DNA of 41,584 nt from Dimargaris cristalligena. Its lineage: Eukaryota > Kickxellomycota > Dimargaritomycetes > Dimargaritales > Dimargaritaceae. Where the stretch lies: positions 1 to 41,584 of the forward strand of contig JANBQC010000216.1 of the NCBI GenBank assembly GCA_027576995.1, in the 5' to 3' direction. Below are positions 32,501-41,584 of the stretch, in pieces (within the stretch, counting starts at the first letter, position 1; each line of letters begins with the position of its first letter). Below the pieces are notes generated by a model that searched no databases, had not been told where the DNA came from, and was given only the letters and a program-made list of their open reading frames with translations. A program made the position numbers and the translations under genes.

Positions 32501-35500
32501 CACCCGCAGCCCCCGCCTGGGCAGAGGACGTGTCCGATGACGAAGGCGAGGCGGAAGAGGGAGACCAAGAGGAAGACGAGGAAGTCCAAAGTGCCGATAT
32601 CAAACAACTTCTGGGAACCCTGGTCCATTTCGTAAAATCGGCCAATATTGGTGAGTTCCGTACCCGGTTGGACCTCATCCGCACATTTGCCCGCCACTTA
32701 GGTAGTCGCCTGTCTCACGACTCCGAGGATGTTGATTCTAGTGCGGAGTTTCCTAGTGCTCGTCCCACTGGACAGCGACTCGCCATTCGGGAAGTATGGC
32801 ATATTCTTATTCACCTCGTGAACTACTACGAGGCCTACTGGCCTATCGTCAAGGAAGAGCACGAGCGCTTGGTCAAGCCTATTCAAAAAGACATGGCCGA
32901 CTTCGTGAAGATTGCTACCTTCAAGGATGTCAATATACTTGCCTTACAGCAAAGTGCCAAGAAGACCCACCATGCCCTCCATAAGTGTCTTCGCAAGTAC
33001 CGGCTGGTGCTAAGCACCCCCGTTGAGACATTTATCACGCAAGTGGACGCTCAAGCCAAGCTAGACCTTACCGAAAAGCCCTTGGCGGAAAAGACGGCCG
33101 GTTTGCTGGCCTCTTCGGCGACCGAACAAGACCAAACCCCAATGACCAAGGCGGCCCGGGCCAGTCGCCAACGCAGTCTACTTCTGCGCAAACAGCGGCG
33201 TCGGATCCAGGGTTCCGCCGATGCTCACATGTACCACATGGTTCTTGAGGGACTCCAGGTGCGCCTGGCCAACGGTTTAGTCTGCACCTTGCCGCCCGTT
33301 CCTGAACTGACCTCGGCGTTCGAGACCCTCCACGAGCAAGTCTCGGCCCAACTCGAACTCAGCCGATTCAGCGACTTGTCGAAACCCGCGAGTACCCTGC
33401 AGACCATGGTGGCCAGTGGCAAGCTGTATCAAGACCTAGTCCCCGACAGCCTCGCCCTGGCGGAGTTTACCCACTCGGCCATTTCCCGTATGATCGAGTT
33501 GCGTAACAGTCGTCCCCCTGAAATTCCGGCCGACTCCTTCCCTACCAAGAAGGAACTAGCTGAGGCAAAACGCACAGCCCACGTACAGTTCTACAAACGC
33601 CTGCGGATGATCAAGCAAAAGACCCTAACTGACTACCTGAAGCAGTTGAAGCATATTGGTCTCAAACAACGTCAGCGGGTTGATATTCACCGCCGGCTGC
33701 AACTAGATACCCTGTTCAGCGAGCGTCCGGTCCAATTGGTCGACCACTACATTGTCCCTGTTGCCCGCCTGGCCAACCAGCCTACGGTATCCGTTGATCT
33801 GGTGCGTACCCTTTTGCATCCCCTCCACTCGGATCTCACCGGAATCTGGCAACGAGCCGACCAGTATTACCAGCGTGTCTTGGCCCGGTTGACCATTTTA
33901 CGTCAATCCGTCCAACAGCCCCACTCGCCGGACCTTCCGCACCTGTATGTTGAAAGACTCATGGGGTCTTCGGAATCCGTGACCTACCAATTAGGTTTGG
34001 AGCGGCAGTCACTAGCCCAATTCGGTGAACGCCTCGTCCCCCTCCTTCAGCAGAGCGCCCAGTGGCTCTATCTAGATCAGGCTGATGATAGTTCTGACCA
34101 AGTGGTGGCTTTGCCCGAGCAATGGCCCAGGTTCTTTAACTTTGTTGTACGGTTCATTGATGAACTGGGGCAGACCCTGGCCCAACTGCAAAATGTACTC
34201 ATTGCCTCTCGGTCCCAGTTTCCCGATTCCACCCTGGTTCTGCAACCCGTCCAGGATTTACTGCACCAGGCCCGCACCCACTCAGCTGCCTTGGGTTTGT
34301 ATAGCCCTTCGCTGAACCTATCCGCCAAGTGGGGTGTGCATTTCTTTACCCCCGCCGTTCATGGCGCGGTATCGGCTGCCCGAGCCTGGACCGCCGATTG
34401 CCGGGCTGCCCTGCAAGCCCTGGGCTCCACCTCGGCTGCCGTACATTGCTTCACCGAACCCATTTTGGCTGCCCTTACGACGTTTGACACCCAGTACGTT
34501 GAGCACCTCGGCCAATGCCCGGCTATAGCCGCCCCCGCCGACTTCAGCCCCGTATTCCATTCGGCCTGTGAACTGACAGGCCGGTTTGTCGATAGCCTGC
34601 TAGTCATTTTCCAGCAGGTGCGCCGGGTCCAGGCCGAGTTCCAGCCCCCGTCTCCCGAAGACCCTGCGGGTAATTACATCTATGGGCTCAGCGAACAGGC
34701 CCTGGTGAAGCCCCTCGAACGTCTGTGTGCTCTAGAACGGGCCCTCGCACCCGATCAGGTCCAGAAACTCTTGGTGGCCCTTAACCAGACCTGCCGCACG
34801 GCGTTCCTGACCGAGACTATTCCCACCGTTGAGCGCCATTACCTACGGGCTCTTCTCTTGCGGGCCCGGCCCTTCCTGTTCCAGTACGCCCGGCTCAGCC
34901 AACATGTGCTATTGGACTTCGCCCTCCACCACGGCGCGGTCAGTAAGCTGGCCCTGCTACTGTGTAACTCTTTCCTAAACCTGATGCGGGAGGGCTTCTG
35001 TACGCCGGACCCGGACGATGATGGCGAAGGGGAAGATGATGACGACGATGGTGCCCCAGCGGACGGAACCGGTATCGGTGAGGGTAAGGGCAACAAAAAC
35101 GTCAGCGATGAAATCGAGAACGAGGACCAAGTCCTCGGGACCGAAAACGAAGAGAAGGACGATTCGCCACCTGAGCCCCGCGACCCCAAGGATGACAATA
35201 ACATTGAAATGGAAAACGATTTCGATGGTGAAATGGGCGACGCCGACTACACCGACGGGGATGACAACGACGACCAAGACAAGGATGAAGAGGAACCCGA
35301 GTTTAGCGACCAGATTGGTGATGTGGATCTCAACGACCCCACTGCCGTAGATGACAAACTGTGGGACGGGGATGACGACGAAGACCCCAACGATGCTGAT
35401 CAGGATCAGGCCGAAGTCGGCCGCGACGAACAAGTGCCTGGCGAAGGCGAGAGCGAGTTGGTGGCCAAAGATGAGAAGGAGGATTCGAATAATTCCGCCG

Positions 35501-37941
35501 ATCCCAACAATAAGAAGGATGCATCCGATGATTCAAACCAACCCCCCGAAGAAGGGAAAGACCAACAATCCGATTCGGATGGTGAGGAAGGTGACGAAGG
35601 TACCGATGAATTGGGCGTGACGATGGACCCTAGCGACCTACCCGCTATGGATCCCGAGCAAGGTGAGACCATGGACCTCCCCGACGATATGGATGTGGGT
35701 GGTCCTGACGATGAAGATGACGACGATGGTGGCGACAAGGACGGGGACGGTGATGACCTCGATAATCAGGATCCTCTGGGTGACGAAGCGGGCCCTGAAA
35801 AACGACCGGCCGACCAGCCAGATGCGGACGATGCTGACGGAATGGAGGACGACAATGGGGCCCTTGACCCCGACCGTCCCTTGGATGCCCCGGAAGAGGA
35901 TGGTGAGGGTGCTAATGAGGATGAAGAAGGTGCCACCGAAGAGGACGCCGCAATGGCTCAGTCCACTGACCAGGGCGACCCCGAGCCCGATGACAACAAT
36001 GCCACTAGCGACCAATCTGACGGCGAAGACCACCAGCCCGAAGACCCATCCGCCGCCCCCGAGCCCCCAATCGCCATCCCCGAGGAAGGGGAGAATGCCG
36101 AAGCGGAAGCCGAGGCCGCAGAAGAGCCCGAGGCCAAGGACAATTCCGATGTAGCACCCGACCCGATGCAACTCGACCAACCCGATAATGCCAACGACCC
36201 CAATGCATACGGTACGGAGAATCAGACCACTGACACTCAAAAGCAGGAACGCGTCCAGTCCCACCAACAGTCCGATGAAGCACCCGATCAGGTTGAACAG
36301 GATGCGGATCCTTCGGCCTCGATTGACCGGGAGGAGTCCCGCCAGGGTGAATCCAGCGCCTTTGATGGGGATAACCGGACCAATGCGGCGCGTGAGGCCC
36401 AGCCCGAGAATTCGGCTACCCAGCCAGAGACCGAGGAAGGTGCCAACACCCTAGAATTCGACCGCGATGCCAATCCCTTCCGCAACCTGGCGGATGCCCA
36501 TGAGAGCTGGAGCCGCCACCTGAACATAGTCGAACGAGAAGAGACGGAACCTGAACCCGAGCCAGAAGCCGAACCGGCCGGTGGTGCGCCCCAGGACCAG
36601 GATACCATGGAGGTGGATCCCCAACAGGATTTTGAGTACACCCGGGAAGATGAAGAACACGGCCACGCCGCCTTGGTAGACGCCCCCGCCCCCGACTCAC
36701 TCGACGAGACAGAGGAGGTCACTCGAACGGTGCCCGACGACGGTGATGTCGATATGACCGACCCCGCTATTAATGAAGCCAGCTTGGAGTCCCAACGAGA
36801 GAAGGCCAAGTCCGAGATGCAGGACCAGCTCAACGCAGAGCCCTTAACGCCCGATACGGCAAATGCTGGGGCCGGAACTGATGGGGCGGTGCTACGGCAG
36901 GGAGGCCGGGACGAACCCACGGGCCGATTCCCTCAGCAACACGGCGAGCAAGGACAATCTTCCCTTGCCCAAGGAGACGACCCTGAAAGCATAGACGCCG
37001 AGGAGGTGGATCCCGATCAACTCCGCCAAGAGCTGATCCAGCAGACGCACCAGTGGCAGCAGTCCCGACTATTCGACCCTGCGACCGCCTTGGCCCTGTG
37101 GCAGAAGTATGAACTACTGACCCATGATTTGGCGTTGGCATTAAGTGAACAGCTTCGTCTAATTTTGGAACCTACCTTGGCCACCAAGCTGAAGGGCGAC
37201 TACCGGACCGGCAAGCGGCTCAACATGAAGAAGATTATTCCCTATATTGCGAGCCAATACAAGAAGGATAAGATCTGGATGCGCCGAACCAAGCCCAGTA
37301 AGCGCCAGTACCAAATCCTTATTTCTGTGGATGATTCCAAGTCCATGGCCGAGTCCCGCTCGGTGGAGCTCGCCTTTGAAACATTGGCACTCGTGTCCAA
37401 GGCCCTATCGCAGTTAGAATCGGGCGATATCGCCGTGTCCAGCTTCGGCCAAACCATGCGGGTCCTTCACCCATTCGACCAAACCTTTACCATGGAGTCG
37501 GGGGCCCAGCTCATGTCCGATTTTACGTTCCAGCAAACCAAGACGGACGTTGTAGCCCTGCTGCAGGATTCCCTTGAACTATTCGGCCAGGCGCGTGGAC
37601 AAATGGGATCCAGTGGGGACCTATGGCAGCTCCAGTTAATCCTATCCGACGGTATTTGCGAGAACCACGAGCGGCTGAGTGCCCTGGTCCGCACCGGTAT
37701 GGATCAACGCGTGATGATGGTCTTCATCGTCATGGACAATAAACCAGACCACCAGTCAATTCTCCAACTCAACAACGTTCAGTACACCACTGGCGCCGAT
37801 GGCAAGCTAAGCTTGACGATGAATCGGTACCTAGATTCGTTCCCCTTTACCTACTACCTCGTCCTTCGGGACATTAAGGCCCTTCCCCTTGTTTTATCTG
37901 ACGCCCTTCGACAATACTTTAGTCTGGTTGCGGATAGTTAG
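20565..37941 (+). CDS. MDN1: Midasin (Rea1), giant AAA+ ATPase of 60S assembly, two exons
   Basis: Midasin is a dynein-like nuclear machine that pulls Ytm1 and Rsa4 off pre-60S particles by ATP hydrolysis. Exons 20565-30167 and 30361-37941 join in phase to give 5,727 aa (yeast 4,910; human 5,596). After an N-terminal domain (about 1-340) come six AAA+ modules with Walker A lysines K363, K705, K1145, K1438, K1861 and K2179. Walker B acidic pairs are E425-D426, D880-E881, D1205-E1206, D1589-E1590 and D1925-E1926; AAA6 has D2344-N2345, as is usual in midasins. NRF-type arginine-finger motifs occur in AAA3-AAA5, with SRF in AAA2. AAA2 carries a long helical insert (about 730-870). A helical linker follows (about 2500-4740) with a short acidic patch at 3922-3945. 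An Asp/Glu-rich region spans about 4751-5340, and a C-terminal MIDAS/VWA domain has DDSKS (D5525, S5527, S5529) and D5631. The MIDAS binds UBL domains of its substrates. The assignment is certain; the single intron is well supported. Confidence 0.99.
30168..30360 (+). other. MDN1: MDN1 intron (193 bp, phase 0)
   Basis: The donor is CAG|GTAAGC at 30168 and the acceptor TATCTAG ends at 30360. Reading through would add 19 codons of AT-rich, non-homologous sequence and then a stop at 30225-30227. Removal restores one continuous 17,184-nt coding sequence. Confidence 0.95.
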
Positions 37942-38162
37942 ATTGTCCTATTTTTTTACTACCAGGTGTCCCCTTGGTGATTGCTATTGTTTTATTGCTT
38001 TTTATTTTATCCTTTTTTTGACAGCGTGTGCTCTGTTTACTATAGTATATAAGCTTTAATATATATATATATATATGTCAATTCCGCTTGACCATTAGAT
38101 GTCCCTACCACTCATCTTGTTTGAGGTGCTAAGCCTGCTCTTATTATAGTTCAATTGCTATT
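37942..38162. other. MDN1 3' flank
   Basis: A T-rich stretch begins about 10 nt after the MDN1 stop, with an (AT)n run at 38059-38076. No gene is seen. Confidence 0.5.
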
Positions 38163-38277
38163 CATATGTGAGAAGTTCATTCAGGCTGTAAAGCGAAAAA
38201 TCCATTGGATGAGGAAAATATTACTGGTTAAAAGCCATTCTCATATAGTTTCGCCCATACATGTATTATATAAAACC

Positions 38278-38333
38278 TTATAGAGCTGGTTTGAATTTTA
38301 TCCATATGGGAGAAGTTCATTCAGGCTGTATAA
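38278..38333. repeat. Two-fold symmetric core at the B1-A2 junction
   Basis: TTATAGAGC and GCTGTATAA flank a central CCATATGG at equal distances. The centre of symmetry is 38305.5, with one arm mismatch. Confidence 0.7.
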
Positions 38334-38558
38334 CGAAAAATCCATTGGATGAGGCCAATACTACTGGTTAAAAGCTATTTTCACATATGGGAGAAGTTCA
38401 ACAAGGCTGTATAACGAAAAATCCATTTGGTGAGGCAACTACTACTGGTTGAAATTAAATATCCCACCGATTTTCCCATACACATATCAGTTGAAACCTT
38501 ATACAACCGAGCTAAACGTCTCCCATATGTTCACCCATACACGTATTATGTAAAGCCC

Positions 38559-38612
38559 TATACAGCTGGTTTGAATTTCATCCATATGGGAGAAGTTCAT
38601 TCAGGCTGTATA
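38559..38612. repeat. Two-fold symmetric core at the B3-A4 junction
   Basis: TATACAGC, 15 nt, CCATATGG, 15 nt, GCTGTATA. The outer arms are perfect 8-bp inverted copies, and the dyad axis (38585.5) coincides exactly with that of the central octamer. Confidence 0.8.
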
Positions 38613-38975
38613 ATGAAAAATCCATTGGAGGCGGCCAATATTACTGGTTAAAAGCTATTCTCACATATATTCACCCATACATATATTATGTACAACCTTA
38701 TACAGCTGGTTTGAATTTTACCCATATGTAGATTGGAAAATCTGCAGTTATTGCCTGACCTGAGTTGAGCTCTACCAGGTCATACTCTAAATCTTTAGTT
38801 TATCAGGCCGGGATACTCTAATTATCCAGCATCCCTCCGATTTTTACCTACTTTAGATTTATTGTGATTCTATTCACTGTCAACTATGTCTCAATAAATG
38901 CACACATATATATGCCCTATTTTCTTGTACACACATCATTTAATACCTTATATGGCTGGTCTGAATTTCATTCAT

Positions 38976-39181
38976 ATTAGAAACCCCTGTATGCTTACCC
39001 TGGCTAATATCTGTGCCCTCGACACGCGTATATTAATATTCGTTTTGTATTAAAATTTAAAACTTAATACTATAATCCTGCTCAACGCGGGAATGGGCAT
39101 ATCCCAATACAAAAAAACCACAACTCTGACATGTACCCTATTACAATATAATATAAATAGTTGAAGGAAAACAGTACATAA
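38976..39181. other. AT-rich 3' flank of the secreted-protein gene
   Basis: AT-rich sequence between the repeat array and the stop codon of the leftward gene. It holds that gene's 3' UTR and nothing else recognisable. Confidence 0.45.
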
Positions 39182-40525
39182 TTACGAAAATTTTCTTCTC
39201 TGTTTTAATTGGTCCAGCTGGATAGCCGCCTTAGTTTGAATTACCTGTAGTACTTTTCTCAGTTTGTCAGAACCGCCCAACAACTCAAGTTTTTCGGGTA
39301 ACAGAACAGAAGAGAACTGCGGGGTTTCACCGAGGGTTAAGCCCGAATTAACCAGTCCCTCACAGTCATAACCCTCCAGGGCAGTAAAGAACTCTATCCG
39401 CATCGTTTTGGCTGCGTGGTCATAGGACAGCCCGTAGATTAGTGAAGGTTTGCCCAGCTCCTTTTTGTTATTGGCGAAAAGACTGTTAACCCGTTGTCCG
39501 AAGGTGTAGGCAAAGGCTCCTGCTTTTCTCAACTTTGAGCGCGGGTAATCGGACATTCGCTTAGTGAGAGTGGTGACACTTTGTTTGATTTCAACACAGG
39601 CAGCTTCCCCCAATTCCGCACATAGAGAGTTGGTCTCCGTTTCGGCGATATTAGGAAGACGGGTGACAGCCTTGGTCAATGTCCGTTGACGTTCGGCAGC
39701 CTCTCCGAAGGCCGTTTTGGAGAAGTCCTCACAGGTGCTACGGGCAATCCTTAATCTGTGGGCCTCTTCCTTTTCGTCGTTTGTTCTCAAGATATTTTCC
39801 GAATAAATTGAGTTGAAATTTAAGGTCGTTGAAGGCCCATCACTAAGCACCCCACTCGTAATAGTGCCTGGTTGCAAAGCGGCCGACGAACTTCCAGATC
39901 GCCAAGGTCGGTTTACAATGCCCCCCGGATTCGCGCGTTGCTGGTTACTGCTGGTGGTTAAGTGAATGTCCTCGCCAGGGTATCGGGATTGCCCCCCCGT
40001 GCGGGAGGAATATTCACCCGCACCCACATTAGCCTTTAGGGTTGAGTGATGCGGGGCGGTCAACCCGAATTCCCCGTGTCCACGATAAGCCTGGTCGGTA
40101 TTGGGATAGGTACCGCCAAATCCATCCATAGGGAAACTGTACTCAGCCCCTGGCGGGGCAAATACATCCGCCGAATGGCCAAGATGATCGGTATCCGAGG
40201 GCATTCCGTCCATGATACCCTTCAGAAAAGGGTTATCCGAGAAGTCGGATGTTTCATCGAAGCTGATGACAGTGGAGTCACCGTTTGGACCCCATATCTC
40301 GCCTACTTGGGAGTGGGGGAGTGCACTCATTGAATATTCACCCGGTGAATGGAGCTGATAGTAATCGTCGGCAGCGGGGCCACTGACAGAATAAGGCGAC
40401 CGAGTCAGGTCAATGAAGTCATTTTCGGCGGTACTTGGGTTAGACGTAGGAAAACCGAAACCCTTTTCAACAGCCAAGAGCCAGACCAGGGCCAGGGTGG
40501 CCAAACGAGTAGGGTGTAACATCAT
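39182..40525 (-). CDS. Unrecognised secreted protein with disordered N-half and four-cysteine C-half
   Basis: I do not recognise this 447-aa protein. The start is the ATG at 40525, followed by a second ATG. A signal peptide is clear (LATLALVWLLAV core, likely cleaved near residue 24 after GFG). Residues about 25-240 are Gly/Ser/Pro/Asp-rich and probably disordered, with three (G/A)EYS motifs at 62-65, 127-130 and 170-173. Residues about 245-447 look alpha-helical and hold all cysteines of the mature protein: C265, C302, C310 and C388, which could form two disulfides. The end is basic (KQRRKF). There is no transmembrane helix, GPI signal or HDEL motif, so export is likely; it could be a cell-wall, adhesion or host-interaction protein, but none of these is shown. 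The gene is intronless with a C/T-rich leader and a TATA candidate. Confidence 0.78.
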   Translation of the reverse strand: MMLHPTRLATLALVWLLAVEKGFGFPTSNPSTAENDFIDLTRSPYSVSGPAADDYYQLHSPGEYSMSALPHSQVGEIWGPNGDSTVISFDETSDFSDNPFLKGIMDGMPSDTDHLGHSADVFAPPGAEYSFPMDGFGGTYPNTDQAYRGHGEFGLTAPHHSTLKANVGAGEYSSRTGGQSRYPGEDIHLTTSSNQQRANPGGIVNRPWRSGSSSAALQPGTITSGVLSDGPSTTLNFNSIYSENILRTNDEKEEAHRLRIARSTCEDFSKTAFGEAAERQRTLTKAVTRLPNIAETETNSLCAELGEAACVEIKQSVTTLTKRMSDYPRSKLRKAGAFAYTFGQRVNSLFANNKKELGKPSLIYGLSYDHAAKTMRIEFFTALEGYDCEGLVNSGLTLGETPQFSSVLLPEKLELLGGSDKLRKVLQVIQTKAAIQLDQLKQRRKFS

Positions 40526-41529
40526 GGCGAGAATAGGTAGCGAGGGTGAAACACCGGCGAAGCGACTAAGTAGGAGAATGATTACCCGTTAATGTTACCT
40601 AAATAAGGGAAAAGTGGATGGCAGAGAATAGGAAACCAGCGAGAAAGTTCGTTGATAGAAAATAAAGGGTAGGGAATAGGAGGGTGTTATATAATCCTAT
40701 CGGTTGGCTGTCTCTCATTATCCCGTACTCAGTATATATTGTTATATGGAATTAAACCACTCCCTTGGTCAGGTACCCACTCAATCCGCCAGGGCCATTT
40801 CTATATTTAACTCGGTACGAGTGAGGACCACTCTAAATTACGAATGCGTGGCTAATTCTCAATTAAAAAAATACACGGTTTGATCCACAGTATTGTAGTC
40901 CAGTGTATCATGTTTAAGTGGAAACTGCACTTCCCTTATCAATGTCGCTCTGATTAATTAGCCGTGCCCCTTTTTGTTGGCAAACCCAACGGCTCTCTAT
41001 AACATGTATTACTTTAACATGTTATACGCATATATATTTCGAGTGGGAACCCCCATTTTCCATTCTCTCGATAAGCCTAGGCAACTGGTAGGATTTGGCG
41101 GCGATGATACAGCCTGAGGTGGCCAGTGTAGGATGGTATGAGTGGCGGCTGGTCCTTTGCATTTAGACTATTTATTCCTTCCAGGTTATTGCTATCACCC
41201 CGCCTCCCAAACTTTACAATACCACATTATCATCAGCATCTCTAGTGATGGTTTTAATTGGATATCCAACCTTCCCACAGCTGCTTATCAGCCAAACCCC
41301 GTTTCTAGTAGAAAGCTGTCGAACTATCAGAAAAGTGAATGATATTATAATCTCTCATCAGACGATAAACGCAATGTCTATCTGATGGTATTGTTCAGTG
41401 CCCGCACTTAGTTTTAGGGGTTTATATATGATACATGATTAAGAAAAGGTGATACTCTAGGTATGCGATGATTGAAGCTGGACATAGAATCGGTGAATCA
41501 TGGTCCGAGAAAAGCAGCAGGAAACTTAC
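40526..41529 (-). other. Secreted-protein gene promoter and region left of the cyclophilin exon
   Basis: From 40526 to about 40690 the sense (minus) strand is C/T-rich leader. The remainder is AT-rich. I searched the minus strand for continuation of the cyclophilin reading frame (conserved NFLALC, FHR, GFMVQTGD segments) and found none. Confidence 0.5.
40682..40693 (-). promoter_or_regulatory. TATA-box candidate of the secreted-protein gene
   Basis: On the minus strand this reads TATATAACACCC, about 160 nt before the start codon. It differs at one base from the element before the membrane-protein gene. Predicted initiation near 40660 would give a leader of about 135 nt. Confidence 0.45.
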
Positions 41530-41584
41530 TTCGGCGGTTTTAGGCACGGCCTCGCAAAATACCTCAATCTTGAGGTCCCCTAAA
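41530..41584 (-). CDS. PPIL3/Cyp10-type cyclophilin, partial N-terminal exon
   Basis: On the minus strand these 55 bases encode LGDLKIEVFCEAVPKTAE, the near-N-terminal block of PPIL3/Cyp10 cyclophilins (human has GDIKIEVFCERTPKTCE), and are followed exactly by a GTAAGT donor at 41529-41524. PPIL3 is a peptidyl-prolyl cis-trans isomerase found with the spliceosome. The window edge removes the start (about 10 residues expected). The family continues with NFLALC, but no exon encoding it can be found to the left, where the secreted-protein gene begins 1 kb away on the same strand. The family call is strong; whether the gene is intact is unknown. Confidence 0.8.

Larger units (their letters stand above)
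38163..38975 (+). repeat. Tandem array of the A/B dispersed repeat
   Basis: Two alternating modules can be read. Module A (about 78 bp) runs from CATATGGGAGAAGTTCA through GGCTGTATAACG and AAAAATCCATTGGATGAGG to ACTGGTTAAAAGC. Module B (about 62 bp) carries CCCATACA, ATTATGTA, CCTTATACAGCTGG and TTGAATTTTATC. The order is A1 (38163), B1 (38240), A2 (38303), A3 (38384), a divergent B2 (38464), B3 (38521), A4 (38583), B4 (38661), then after a gap a degenerate B5 (about 38911-38975). The full AB period is 140 bp. A further B copy lies at 1-85, so the family is dispersed and not purely local. No ORF, terminal inverted repeat or target duplication was identified. Confidence 0.88.

Noticed and set aside
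38427..38651. 74-codon frame inside the A/B repeat array
   Set aside because: It is built from repeat modules and is not conserved between copies.

Overview
This is a nuclear segment from a fungus. The protein-coding genes are GC-rich, large and mostly intronless. The few introns are about 150-193 bp with GTAAGT/GTAAGC donors, CTAAC/CTAAT-like branch sites and TAG acceptors. One gene is a PCL-type (Pho85-partner) cyclin, a family characteristic of fungi. Gene content, the very large midasin and the coding style would suit an early-diverging fungus (for example Zoopagomycota), but that placement is inference.

Layout, left to right. 1-85: one copy of a dispersed non-coding repeat. 504-1786 (+): RPF2, three exons. 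2491-3414 (-): an unrecognised single-pass membrane glycoprotein. 3415-11362: about 8 kb without a convincing gene, containing microsatellites, purine-rich stretches and a long pyrimidine-rich leader in front of the cyclin. 11363-13606 (+): PCL-type cyclin with a long Ser/Pro-rich tail. 15155-19156 (+): POL5/MYBBP1A. 20565-37941 (+): MDN1/REA1 (midasin), two exons, 5,727 aa. 38163-38975: a tandem array of the repeat seen at position 1. 39182-40525 (-): an unrecognised secreted protein. 41530-41584 (-): one partial exon of a PPIL3/Cyp10-type cyclophilin, cut by the window edge.

How the genes relate. Three of the seven genes act in 60S ribosomal subunit assembly. Rpf2 (with Rrs1) docks the 5S RNP on pre-60S particles. 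Rea1/midasin later strips Ytm1 and Rsa4 from these particles, the Rsa4 step being coupled to 5S RNP maturation. Pol5 is a nucleolar pre-60S/rDNA-associated factor. POL5 and MDN1 are consecutive on the same strand. The cyclin, the membrane glycoprotein and the secreted protein have no evident link to this theme.

The most notable non-genic signals are the two-part (A/B) repeat with an exact two-fold symmetric core, the pyrimidine-rich sense-strand leaders of the genes, a near-identical TATA element before both secretory-pathway genes, and the orphan cyclophilin exon whose downstream exons cannot be found in the window.
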